Below are positions 10,284 to 19,575 of a stretch of DNA of 35,000 nt, piece after piece. Source of the stretch: Prorocentrum cordatum. Lineage: Eukaryota; Sar; Dinophyceae; Prorocentrales; Prorocentraceae. How positions within the stretch are numbered: position 1 is the stretch's first letter; every line of letters starts with the position of its first letter. The notes under the pieces were generated by a model. It searched no databases and was not told the origin of the DNA. It saw only the letters and a program-made list of their open reading frames with translations. The translations under genes and the position numbers were made by a program. The stretch spans positions 1 through 35,000 of the forward strand of contig CAUYUJ010015945.1 of assembly GCA_963575745.1 (NCBI GenBank), written 5' to 3'.

Positions 10284-10823
10284 ATGCTTGAGGACGAGAT
10301 TCATGGCTCCGTGGCAACGACATATGCAGGGCAAGGCATAAGTTCAAGGCTAGATGCGATCATGGGACAATCCAGGCGCGTGGTACGGCAGGCAAGTACA
10401 ACGGCTGCGGACATACAATATCTACTTGAGGAGGCGGCTGAAGATATTGAAGAGGCGAAACAAGCGGCAAATCGAGACAGGACTCAACGATGGAAGCAAT
10501 GGTGCGCTGGTGCAAGCGAAAACGGTGCAGGTCGGCGTCATAGAGTCACGGCATATCGGGACGTGCAGGCTCCCACAATGGTCGATGGTAGTAGTGAGCA
10601 GTTCCAGTACCACCCTCATCGAATAGTGGAAGATGCTGAAGATGTTCACAAGGTGCTGTGGGAGTCTACCTCGGTGGCGCCATTTGCGTGGATTCCAAAT
10701 TGGCGAGCACTACCTCGTGCCAATGCGAAAGAACTAACTAAGAGCGGCCTCGGCGACATTGTCAACGCAGACAGCCCAAAGCCTCGACGGCATTCACTCC
10801 TCCCACTACCAGCACCTCTCTGA
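10284..10823 (+). pseudogene. LINE reverse transcriptase, region before and into the fingers
   Basis: This 179-residue frame has an acidic helical segment (LLEEAAEDIEEAKQAANRD) and then TQRWKQWCAGASENGAGRRH. That resembles the Trp-containing linker which precedes the RT domain in dinoflagellate LINE proteins. After GLGDIVN (about 10765) the plausible coding frame moves by one base into the next piece, so the tail of this frame is out of register. The order with the other + strand RT fragments supports one element. Confidence 0.55.
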
Positions 10824-10915
10824 TGAAGGGCCCGCAGGTCTTGGGTACTTATGGAAAGCGAATGAAAAATTAGGATTGCTACCAAAGCCAAGTCACGTGG
10901 ATGATGATGCGAATG
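10766..10915 (+). pseudogene. LINE RT finger fragment, cut by a TIR element
   Basis: Reads QTAQSLDGIHSSHYQHLSDE and then LGYLWKANEKLGLLPKPSHVD. The D-G-x-H-S/P-x-H/Y-x-x-L pattern followed by a W/L-P-K segment is the usual start of the RT core in these LINEs; compare KAKGLDQLGPTDIDRL in the - strand element of this window. The frame runs into the TIR element at 10916, where it ends after about 26 more codons. The coding sense resumes at 11072 with the same peptide (KPSHVDGGANV). Confidence 0.55.
10885..10915 (+). repeat. 31-bp direct repeat, left copy (right copy 11072-11102)
   Basis: AAGCCAAGTCACGTGGATG and the following 12 bases recur at 11072-11102 with 28 of 31 positions identical. The copies bracket the TIR element at 10916-11073. 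Both read KPSHVD in their local frames, and the 187-bp offset means removal of one repeat plus the element would rejoin the frame. Confidence 0.85.
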
Positions 10916-11073
10916 TTAAATCGGGCGTGTCCCCCTCTACAAGGGGATGTTCGACGAATAAAAAATACGCAAAAACAACTCCACTATGGTCATAACAGAT
11001 TCAAAAAATAGTCCCCAGACTATGTTTGACTATTTTTGGATGTTCCCCCTGTAGAGGGACAGCCCCGACTTAA
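10916..11073. mobile_element. 158-bp TIR element (MITE candidate B, copy 1)
   Basis: Begins TTAAATCGGGCGTGTCCCC and ends GGGACAGCCCCGACTTAA, giving inverted ends of about 30 bp. Its right ~70 bp, including AATAGTCCCCAGACTAT and CTGTAGAGGGAC, is nearly the same as copy 2 at 24392-24558. It lies inside the RT pseudogene. No 8-bp duplication adjoins the ends. Instead a 31-bp imperfect direct repeat surrounds it. Confidence 0.85.
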
Positions 11074-11620
11074 GCCAAGTCACGTGGATGGTGGTGCCAA
11101 TGTTACGGAAGGCGACAAGCGGACACAAGCTCGTACGATTGTACTCACCATGCTACCGTGCACGGTAAAAGGGCTCGTCGTGGACATTTCCACGCATTGC
11201 AAGAAGGTCACACAGAAATGCTGGGCTTCGAACGCGCGTCGTTCAGCAATAGAGGGCGCTTGGAAGTTGTCAGCTAGAGCTGAAGCGTGCGTCAGCCAGT
11301 GTAAACACATGGCCACACTCGTCGCGAACCATAGCACGCATCACGGAACCGTTCCCTTGGAACAAGCGAGGGACAAGCTATCAAGGCTCCTCTTTTCCTC
11401 CTCCTTCTCCTCCTCCTCCTCCGCTGATGCTGGACAGGTCAAGATGGCCTACAACCCATGGCGGGATCCTCGTATCAATCGAGCTAGGTCTCGTCACGGA
11501 TCCAGGCCTCAGCACGCTCAGCACGGTTTGCCAGCTGGTGACCGCTACGCGGACATAGTAATCAAGGCGCATGCAGTGGAGGAGAGCGATTTGTTCATCG
11601 CAGTGCACCAGTCTGTATGT
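11072..11620 (+). pseudogene. LINE RT palm with motif A Asp lost, up to the insertion point
   Basis: After KPSHVDGGANV the frame reads AWKLSARAEACVSQCKHMAT followed by TLVANHSTHHGTV. Aligned with TLQLDIEKFYDTV of the - strand LINE, this puts Asn (AAC at 11327-11329) where the catalytic Asp of motif A should be. Next come RARSRHGSRPQHAQHGLPAG and ADIVIKAHAVEESDLFIAVH, the motif B region (normally R-G-I-x-x-G then hydrophobic). Coding sense stops after HQSV at CTGTATGT (11613-11620), where the 2.5 kb insertion starts. The open frame itself runs on to 11662. Confidence 0.6.
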
Positions 11621-14130
11621 TATTGTTGTGCAAGGAGGTTGAAAAACAACAAGGAGTCCTAAAAACAAGGAATTTAGAATTCTAGGTTGTCGCGTAGAGA
11701 TCGCAGCTCCGAAGCGAGGCAAATACCATAACTAGAAATTTGTTTTAAAAGAAAAAACAAGAACCGAACCCGCGACGCGGCATGAAACAAAACAAGGGAC
11801 GCCCTGGAACAGCAGGGGGGAGATCTGAGGGAAGATCTGTCGGGAGATCTGGGGAGAGTCCAATGGAAGATTTGGCGCGGTTGCAAAGCGATAGATCTAG
11901 AGGAATATTTGGCGGAAGATCTGGGCGAAATCTGAGGGAACATCTCGGATGTAACATTTGGCGGGAAGTCTGAAGGAAAATCTGGAGGGACATCTGAGGG
12001 AAGATCTGGTGGAAGATCTGGGCGAAAATCTGGGGAAAGTGCTGAGGGCGATTTGGCTGTGTAGTACGTCGTACACATGCAGCAAGATTAGCGGGAAGAT
12101 CTCGTGAAGATCTGGGGAAAGATCTGAGGGAGAAGATATGGGGAAACATCTGGGGGAAGATCTGGGTGAAGATCTGGAGGACGATCTGGAGGAAGATCTG
12201 GTGGAAGATCTGAATCAATATCTGGGTGAATATATTGGGAAGCATAGAAAAAACTCTACGAAACAACATCGGGAAATATCAAAGGAAAGATCTGGGTGAC
12301 GATTTGGAGGAAGATCTGGGGGAAGATCTGGCGGAAGATCTTGGGAAACATCCGGGGAGAGATTTGGAGAAAGATCCGGAAGAACATCTGGGGTAATTTC
12401 TGGTGGAAGATCTGGGCGAAGATCTAAAGGAACATCTGGAGGAAGATCTGGGGGAAGATCTGGGAGAAGATCTGGGGGAAGAGCTGGAGGAAGATCTGAA
12501 GGGAGATCTGGGGGAAAATCTGGGGGAAGATCTGGGGAAAATGCTGGGGAACAATCGGGGGGAAGATCTGGAGGAAGATCTGCCGGAGAATCTGGGGAAA
12601 ATCTGGGAGAAGTCTGGGGGAAGAGCTGGAGGAAGATCTGGAGGAAGATCTGAAGGGAGATCCGGGGGAAGATCTGGAGGGAGATCTGGGGGAACATCTG
12701 GGGGAAGATCTGGGGGAAGAGCTGGAGGAAAATCTGAAGGGAGATCTGGGGGAAGATCTGGAGGGAAATCTGGGGGAACATCTGGGGGAAGATCTGGGGG
12801 AAGATCTAAGGGAAACTCTGGGGGGAGATCTGTGGGAAGATCTGGAGGAAGATCTGGGGGAAGATCTGGGAAAAGATTTAGGGAAAGATCTGGGGGAAAT
12901 TCTGGGGGGAAGATCTAAGCGAAGATCTGGAGGAACATCTGGAGGAAGTCTGGGGGAAGATCTGAGGGAAGAGCTGGAGGAAGATCTGAAGGGAGATCTG
13001 GAGGAAGATCAGGGGGAAGATCTGGGGGGAGATCTGGGGGAAGATCTGGGGGAAGATCTGGGGGAAGATCTGGGGAAAGATCTGGGGGAAAATCTGGGGG
13101 GAGATCTGGGGGAAGATCTGGAGGAAGATCTGTGGGAAGATCTGGGGAAAGATCTGGGGGAAGATCTGGGGGAAGATTTAGGGGGAGATCTGGGGGAAGA
13201 TCTGGGGGAAGATCTGGGGGAAGATCTGGAGGAAGATTTTTGGGAAGAGCTGGAGGAAGATCTGAACGGAGATCTGGAGAAAATCTGAGGGAAGATCTGG
13301 GGGAAAATGCTGGGGAAGAATCGGGAGGGAGATCTGGAGGAAAATCAGCCGGAGAATCTCGGGAAGATCTGGCGGAAATCTGGAGAAGGACGCGCGGGGA
13401 AGATCTGGAGGAAGATCCGAAGATCGATCCGGGGAAGATCTGGTGGAAGATCTGGTGGGAGATCTACGCGGCGATCTGGATAAAGATCTGGGGGAAGATC
13501 TGGGGGGAAGATCTGGGGGAAGGTCTGGGGGGAGATCTGGGCGAAAACATCTAAGCGAAGATCTGGGGGACGATCTGGGGAAAGATCTGGAGGAAGATCT
13601 GTGGGAAAAGGTCTAGGGGAAGATCTGGGGGAAGATCTGGAGGAAGATCTGGGGAAAGATCAGGGAGGAGATCTGGAGGAAGATCTGGGGGGAGATCTGG
13701 GGGGAGATCTGGGCGAGGATCTGAGGGAAGATCTGGGTGAAGATCTAGGAGGGAATTTGGGCGAAGATCTGGGTGAAGATCCGGGAGGGGGACTTTTGGG
13801 GGAAAAGGAAGAGAAGATCAGAATAACGATCTGGAGGAAGACCTCAAGATCTGCGTGACGATCTGGGAGGAGATCTGTGTGAAGATCTGCGGGGAGATCA
13901 AGGGCAACATCTGGGGGAAGATCTGGGTGAAGATCTGGAGGACAATCTGGAGGACAATCTGGGGAAAGATAACCGTGACCATCTTTTAAACTAGGTTTTC
14001 GAGTACCACTCGCGCGATGACGGCAGGGCATGAAACAAAACAAGGAGTTTTAAAACTTTGATTTTAGAGTAGGCCCGCGAAACTGAGCCCGGGCATGCCG
14101 TCCTAGTTTTTGTTTTAACGCCCTGTATGT
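11613..14130. mobile_element. 2.5 kb minisatellite-bearing insertion in the RT, with 8-bp flanking repeat
   Basis: CTGTATGT at 11613-11620 recurs at 14123-14130, exactly where RT homology breaks off (after motif B) and resumes (motif C). Inside, the ends carry a repeated module: GGCATGAAACAAAACAAGG occurs at 11779-11797 and 14027-14045, with a diverged relative at about 11640-11690. The middle is the 12-bp minisatellite. No long terminal inverted repeat and no transposase were seen. Either a non-autonomous transposon that captured or expanded a minisatellite, or array growth at a repair site with a chance 8-bp match. Confidence 0.6.
11818..13975. repeat. 12-bp minisatellite GAAGATCTGGGG, about 180 units
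   Basis: The period is 12 bp over about 2.15 kb with point variation; most units hold the palindrome AGATCT. The + strand is strongly purine-rich. Interruptions include a GTAGTACGTCGTACAC patch near 12060 and 12230-12280. The 12-bp unit gives four-residue repeats in every frame (EDLG, GRSG or KIWG on +; DLPP or QIFP on -), hence many long open frames that start and stop with indels. No protein is called. Confidence 0.95.
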
Positions 14131-14431
14131 AGAGAACGCAGGCATTGGAGTCGAAGGGCTTACCAAGGAGGTCGTAAAACAGAGCAGTGCGCGCTGGGCG
14201 CGGCCTTCAGGAGGTGGTTCTGCCAAGCTAGGAGCGAGCATCAACGACAAGTTTGCCGTCGTCAGCAGCTCAGCCGACATCAGACAGCAAATCGCGACGC
14301 AGCTGAAGTTGGAGCAAGGCTTCTGTTGCTCCCATCGCACTAAGGACCACATCCCAGAAATAATTTCGAGCACCCAGAAAAGTGTCGAAACAGCGTCGAA
14401 TGAGTGTCGCCTCCCAGGGCCCGACACGTGA
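14123..14431 (+). pseudogene. LINE RT motif C region (YVEN) and thumb
   Basis: The frame reads LYVENAGIGVEGLTKEVVKQ, where xYVDDxGIxVEG is expected, so the catalytic Asp-Asp has become Glu-Asn. It continues KFAVVSSSADIRQQIATQLK, matching the K-x-x-V-V-x-S/G-x-x-x-x-I-R motif D/thumb segment of dinoflagellate LINEs, and ends at TGA 14429-14431. This is the direct continuation of the piece ending at 11620. Confidence 0.62.
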
Positions 14432-14976
14432 AACCCTCAAGCTTCGGTACTTTTCTGGTACTCGAAATTCTTTCTGGTGGTCAAGGCCAAAATAGGTTGG
14501 ACCATCATCAAGCAAGGCGCCATCAAGCATACTACGAGCTTTCTGGGGACCGCCTTCGCGGCAGGGCGAGACGGGCGGCGCCGAGGGCTCGGGCCAAGAC
14601 CAGGGCTCGAGCAGAGCGGCACCAGAACGGGCGGAGGAAGCCGGACAGGCTTCGGAGGGCGATCCCGACGAAGGCCTGTGAACGTACTGCACGCATCCAC
14701 AATGCGGGGGCCAAGCCAGCGCCTCGCGCGCTCGCATTCGGCGAGGAGGAGAGCGGCATGAGCAACGCAGAGGTGGAGAAGTTCATGAAGACGTGCCGGC
14801 GCCAGGAGAAGCCCTATCATGGGGGTATCTCGGCGTCGGCCAAGGTGGTCCTGCTCGGGGACCTTGCAGCACGAGAAGCACTAGCCCCCGCCCTGCAATG
14901 GTGCCGAATGTGTTGGACCGCAATGCACTGCCATCATGCGACTACGGTCGACATGGACGAACTACAAGTCTGGTAG
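14404..14976 (+). pseudogene. LINE RT thumb/connection fragment
   Basis: The 190-residue frame is Arg/Ala-rich up to about residue 105, then FGEEESGMSNAEVEKFMKT and ISASAKVVLLGDLAAREALA, followed by PALQWCRMCW. The G-M-S-x-x-E/A-x-x-x-x-R/K pattern followed by a phase of D-P/L-A and W lines up with YGQQTYGMSKQAITVLRRQ and RDPAVDLRLGVVREWIGLW of the - strand element. A frame change relative to the previous piece occurs within 14404-14431. Confidence 0.58.
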
Positions 14977-15360
14977 TAGCAGGCGGTGAGTATACCGGGA
15001 TTGGTGGAGAAATGAAACCATGCGAGGGGTCCGCTTCAAAGGGCGGCGGTCAGTGTACAACGTGCGGATTGGCAAGTGATCTGTGGCACATCATGGCGGA
15101 ACCACAGGGTCGGCCTGATGGACATGACGCAGATGACGCCACTCATGCTGGAGGTGCTCCTTACTCCAGGCCTACCTCGTCACCATGAGCTGGCACTGGG
15201 GGCTAATTGGTATGGCGATCCTGGGTTGCGAGTGTCCTTTACCTTCCTGGGACAGGCAGTCAGACCAGTAAGCAGGAGAGACTCCAGGCGTCAGAAGTTC
15301 TGCATCATGAGCTGCGCATGCGATGGGGCATGGACGCGAATGAGGGTCAGCGCAAGGAGG
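14977..15360 (+). pseudogene. Eroded linker of the LINE, several frames
   Basis: No continuous protein-like frame is visible. Fragments in different frames (for example 15076-15438 and 15207-15524) have RT-linker composition. Position between the connection region and the Cys knuckle suggests it is the worn remainder of the same element. Confidence 0.35.
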
Positions 15361-15361
15361 C

Positions 15362-15610
15362 TACATCACGGATGGCAAGTGCAAATGCGAACAGGAGGAT
15401 ACCCTGGCGTACAAGTTGGAGGAGTGCATGCATCCTGAAGCCGTGGCTGCACGTCAGGAGGCTGAAGTGGATGAAGCAGTTCTCCAAGCAGTGCGTGAGG
15501 CAGGTGACGACGAGCACGTGCTGAGGGACGGCTTCACGTTCAGGGGGAGATTGCGAAGATGGACCTCGGCATCCAGGTGTGCATCGTGGACAGCGGTGGC
15601 GAGGATGTAG
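15362..15610 (+). pseudogene. LINE Cys knuckle after RT, degraded
   Basis: Reads YITDGKCKCEQEDTLAYKLE then ECMHPE. The intact counterpart on the - strand is CPRCKQAPESLKHRIWEC (CX2CX8HX4C). Here the first pair is CXC, one residue is missing and His is replaced by Tyr, so metal binding is unlikely. The following EAEVDEAVLQAVREAGDDE corresponds to the helical spacer before RNase H. The frame ends at 15610. Confidence 0.55.
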
Positions 15611-16470
15611 CTGAGGGCCCTGCGGAGATGGTGAAGTCGGTGGCGGCCAACGGAGCTGAAAGGGCCGAATTCGGGATCGACGGCTGCTGTTCCGAGCCTC
15701 TCCTCCTGGAACTGCAGAGAGCAAGATGGGTCACGGCACTTCTGGATCCTGAAGGAACGGAGCTGTCCAGGGAGATGGGCGCTCCAGTCCCTGCAAGTCT
15801 GCCTCAGGCGTCGGCGATGGCGGAGTACCTGGCCTCTGCAATTTCGGGGCAGATCACGGATATGATATCAGTAATGAACGCCGATTTTGAGGGCACCATC
15901 CATGCTTTCAACAAGTCGGTGGATCAACGTCAACGAGTATATGTCAACCAGATGTATGGTGGAGTCTTCGCATTCGCACAACGTACGCCTGGTTTTGCGC
16001 AACTAGTAAATGTCAAACACGTGAAGGCAAACATACCTGGAGAGGATCATGCTGGTCTGGGCGAGCACACAAAGCGAATGACGAACGCCAACGTCGCAGC
16101 TGCCCACGTCGCGGGGATGGGCGCCCGAAGGCACACTGAGGTGCATGCTGATGTCCAGAAGCGAATGTACGAGATGGCTAATTACTGCAGTGGCTTGGCA
16201 ACGCTAATCGATAACGTGCTGCCGCTCCCTGATCAAGAAGAGGAGCGATGGCAGAGGAACACCACGGGATACAAGAAGGTCAAGAGCATCAGAGCTGGCA
16301 ACTGGCATGACTGGCACGACACAGAGCTCGGACGACAGCGTCGTGGATGTCTGCGAATGCACAAGCAGTGGCAACGACGAGGTCAATGGCTGCAGCGGTA
16401 CACCAGCAATCCGAAAGGAGTACCTCGTCAACCCGGTTGGTTAGTGGCGGTCATCAGAAGGGCGATCTGA
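15559..16470 (+). pseudogene. LINE RNase H domain, catalytic residues partly lost
   Basis: A 303-residue open frame. Residues about 35-70 (AEFGIDGCCSEP, then RARWVTALLDPEG) match the first RNase H strand with Asp41. ASAMAEYLA supplies Glu89, and SVMNADFEGTIHAF supplies Asp109 at the third motif. VKHVKANIP followed by NANVAAAHVAGMGARRH matches the K-A-H and N-x-x-A-D-x-x-A-x-x-G-A block, but with Asn158 for His and Ala for the last Asp. A long open frame with missing catalytic residues suggests either recent opening by indels or a degenerate tethering-type RNase H. Confidence 0.6.
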
Positions 16471-16481
16471 ACGACATGACG

Positions 16482-16634
16482 TGCAAAGCCAAAGTATTCG
16501 TGTGCATGCGATGTGGTGCGTGGGCCCAACAGCGCTTCAAGTTCAAGTTACGTGTGCAATGTACTTGGCCAGCGAACAAGGGACGTGGAGTACTCATGAA
16601 CTTGCGGAAGACATCGGGTCGCATAAGAAGCTAG
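16482..16634 (+). pseudogene. LINE C-terminal Cys module
   Basis: In a frame shifted from the RNase H piece: KVFVCMRCGAWAQQRFKFKL then VQCTW. This CX2CG-A-x(16-18)-C arrangement with a basic patch is the terminal module seen in dinoflagellate LINE proteins; compare HACSKCGRYATVDGRHISKR then C in the - strand element. It is followed by a basic RKTSGRIRS end and a stop. Confidence 0.6.
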
Positions 16635-16684
16635 CCAAGCACATCGTTGCCAGCCTTCCAGGCCATCAATAGCAACAGTTTCTA

Positions 16685-17674
16685 GTGGCCGCAGTACCTG
16701 ATCGAGGACCTGCACCTGAAGGACCATATGACTTCGAGCAGCGCATGGCAAGGTTGCATGAAAGGACCCGCGCAAAGGAGGAAACGGCGAAGCACCAGGC
16801 TGACGACGACAACACCATGACCGGCAACAGTGGCATCCTGAACGCTGCTCCGAGGAGGATGATCGTCGGCAAGACTCGTATTACAGATCAGCGGGCTGTT
16901 GGACTTCAGCGGGGTGAAGAAATACCCCCTGCCAGGCGAGGGGTTAGGCCTGAGGAGGCAACGGGCTGGACCCCTGCCAAGCGAGGGGGCAGGCCTGAGA
17001 TGACGGCAGGAAGCCGTGCGAGAGGATCTTCTGCAGGAGGGGGCGTGACAGACCCCAGCAGCACGGTGGAAGCTCCTGACTGGCCCAGAGCGCATGGCGC
17101 AGCGGAAGACAGGGGCTCGGGCCCCGACGAGACGGCTCACAAGGCCCCAGGTGCCAGCGGCAGCTGCACCTGGCGCGGGAAGGTTGGTTCGCCCGACCGC
17201 GGGGATCGCCAGAGCTACGAACACAGCGAGGGGTGCGGTCAGGGGGCCTCACCGATGCGGGAAGATCGTGGGCATGATGAGCACGGTGCAGAATCCCCTG
17301 CCAGGCGAGGGGTTAGGCCTGAAACGTACGAGAGCCGCGGCATGACCGCGGCCAGGTCCCCTGCCAGGCGAGGGGTTGGGCCTGTGGTGGAGACAGTGGG
17401 CGCAATGGCTGCAAGTTCGCGAACGACGACACCAGCTCCAGTGGCCAAGTGGACTCGCACGACAATGGACGACGAGGACGACCCGTTCCACCAGCTCGGC
17501 GAGGACGAGAGCCCGCTGGACACGGACGGCTGGACCGCTCCCCTGCGTGGCGAGGGGGTAGGCCACGAAAGGGAGAAGTCGAGCAAGCACAGCGAGTTCG
17601 AGAACTCGAGGAATCGCACGACGCCGTCGACTCCGACGGCTACCTGGTCGTGGAGCTCGACGTCGCTCCGCTGA
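16685..17674 (+). CDS. Low-complexity open frame with PARRGVRPE repeats, probably a LINE tail
   Basis: A 329-residue frame rich in Arg, Glu, Gly, Pro, Ser and Thr without a recognised domain. It begins shortly after the Cys module and contains four PARRGVRPE-type repeats (one as PAKRGGRPE, the last with PVV) from the DNA hairpin repeats at 16926, 16971, 17295 and 17358. A fifth repeat at 17540 is in another phase. It ends at 17674 just before a CAT array. Dinoflagellate LINE proteins can end in such disordered tails. No evidence of expression; it may equally be a non-coding 3' region that happens to be open. Confidence 0.4.
   Translation: MAAVPDRGPAPEGPYDFEQRMARLHERTRAKEETAKHQADDDNTMTGNSGILNAAPRRMIVGKTRITDQRAVGLQRGEEIPPARRGVRPEEATGWTPAKRGGRPEMTAGSRARGSSAGGGVTDPSSTVEAPDWPRAHGAAEDRGSGPDETAHKAPGASGSCTWRGKVGSPDRGDRQSYEHSEGCGQGASPMREDRGHDEHGAESPARRGVRPETYESRGMTAARSPARRGVGPVVETVGAMAASSRTTTPAPVAKWTRTTMDDEDDPFHQLGEDESPLDTDGWTAPLRGEGVGHEREKSSKHSEFENSRNRTTPSTPTATWSWSSTSLR
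16926..17557. repeat. Five dispersed 18-bp hairpin repeats CCCCTGCCAGGCGAGGGG
   Basis: Copies at 16926-16943, 16971-16988, 17295-17312, 17358-17375 and 17540-17557. Each can pair CCCCT with AGGGG around an 8-base loop, and each is followed by a GTTAGGCC-like tail. The first four start in the same codon phase, the fifth does not. Confidence 0.88.
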
Positions 17675-17770
17675 GGGGGACGCCATGCTCGTGAGCGCGT
17701 GGGGGCGCGGCCGCATGCCGCTGCCGTCGCCCGAGGCAGGACCCGCGGTCTCGCGGAGCGTCTTCTTCTT

Positions 17771-17771
17771 C

Positions 17772-17816
<45 letters not shown>

Positions 17817-18191
17817 AGCATCAGCATCAGCATCATCATCATCCTCATCATCATAATCCTCACCATCATCAACATCATCATCAGCCTCATAATCAGAATC
17901 GTCATCATGTTCATATTCATATGCATCTTCATCACCACTACCACCACCATTAGCATCATCATCAGCATCGTCAGCATCATCACCATCATCATCACCATCA
18001 TCGACATCATCACCAGCATCCTCATCATCATCGTCATCAGCATCATCAGCATCGCCAACATAATCGTCACCTACGTCATCGTAATCACCATCATCATCAT
18101 CCTTGATGCATTGATGAATCATCAGCATCAGCATCGGCAGCTTCAATATCATCAACATCGGCGTCATCATCATCATCATCACCATCAACAG

Positions 18192-18232
<41 letters not shown>

Positions 18233-18410
18233 GCATCATCATAAGCTCGGCATCGTCATCGTCACCATCACCAGCATCAGCATCAGCATCACCATCATCA
18301 TCATCAGCATGATCCTCGTCATCATCATCATCATCAGCAGCAACATCAGCATCGTAACGTTCATCACCATCAACATCATCATCATCATCATCAGCATCAT
18401 CATCCGCAGC
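17771..18410. repeat. Interrupted CAT/CAG/CAC microsatellite
   Basis: CAT triplets with frequent CAG, CAC, CGT and AAT interruptions, giving long low-complexity frames on both strands. More diverged than the arrays at 4.6 and 20.9 kb, hence probably older. Confidence 0.94.
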
Positions 18411-18639
18411 ACAGACAAGCGGCAGCGGCCGCCACTCCTCGGCGTAGAAGAGGTCCAAGTCCTGCTCTCGCGCGCCCCGCACGGGAATCGCAGCCCGATG
18501 CCCCAAACGCTTCGTTCGCAAGGGGAGAGCTCCCTTTTTCCTGAGTCAGGCTCAAGGACGAGACCGTGCCCCAGAGCGTACAGACTAGGCCTAGGCTGGA
18601 CAGTCCAGAAAGTAAGCTACACACAACGCATCCATAGAT
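18411..18639. other. Complex sequence, nothing recognised
   Basis: GC-rich non-repetitive stretch (CGGCAGCGGCCGCC through TAAGCTACACACAACG). No domain or RNA gene seen in any frame. Confidence 0.5.
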
Positions 18640-19575
18640 TCCACCGCGCCAGAACTCCCCAATCTTCTTCCGCCATAGGTTGCACCACCCCAATCCGCCA
18701 TACCATACATCGTATCGTCTTGGGTTCCCCGATGTGATGTTCATCAATGGTAGTATACATGCGCCAGATAACCAACACGCGATGTACCAGGTTGCGCCAC
18801 AGGCTGCGGCAGGCACCACGCCACACAACCCAATCGCGATGTGAGTCCACCTTCTGTAGGTTCTAATTGCGGCAGACACAGCTTCACATGACCAAATAGC
18901 TATCTCTCGGTGAGCAAAACCTTCCATTGGCCGCGCCAAGTGTCGCGCTATTAGCTTGCGGAAGACACCCCGTCACAAAGCCGAATCAACATTCCACATG
19001 CGAGTTTACCTTCCATGGGTTGTATCATAGATTGCGGCAAACACCGCCACGCCACCCGAATGTGAATCTCAGGACCGCACCCTCCCATCGGTTGCGGCGT
19101 AAGCCGCGCATAGGTTGCGGCAGACACTCCGTCACGTAAAAAGATCGATCGCGAGTTCCTTGGTGAACCTACCTTCCAGACATTGCGCCAAATACTGCGG
19201 CGGGCACCGGCCCGTGATTTCCGGGGTAGGACCTCCTTCCGCGTGTTGCAGCAATGGATTGCGGAAAACGCCGCGACACACAACCAGATCGCGATTGCCA
19301 TTTGAATTCGCATTCCATGGTTTGCGCCATTGGTTGATGCAGACACCGCGTCTCAAGACCGAATCGCGATTCAGACGTGAGTCTGAATTTCATGAGTTGC
19401 GCCTTCATGCTGCGTCAAACACCGTACCACTCCACCAAATCGGACTTCCATGTGATTCCACCTGACATAATTCAGTCAATAGGCTGCGCCAAAAGGTGAC
19501 GGCAGGCACCCCGCCACACAACCACGCTGCGACTTCCAGTGTGGGCGAACCTTGCATCCATTCGCCACCATGCCC
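18640..19575. repeat. Degenerate ~65-90 bp tandem repeat family, about 11 copies
   Basis: A core like TTGCGGCAGACACC(A/C)CGTCAC followed by AACCGAATCGCGAT and later CCTTCCATGGGTTGCGCC recurs near 18803, 18868, 18955, 19030, 19110, 19193, 19255, 19329, 19403 and 19495, with an incomplete unit near 18680. Divergence is high and spacing varies. Short frames within it share Leu-Arg-Gln/Cys-Gly patterns purely from the repeat. Confidence 0.8.

Noticed and set aside
12403-13554. Long + and - strand frames (EDLG, GRSG, DLPP repeats) in the 12-bp minisatellite
   Set aside because: Four-residue periodicity in every frame is dictated by the 12-bp unit; starts and stops fall at random indels.
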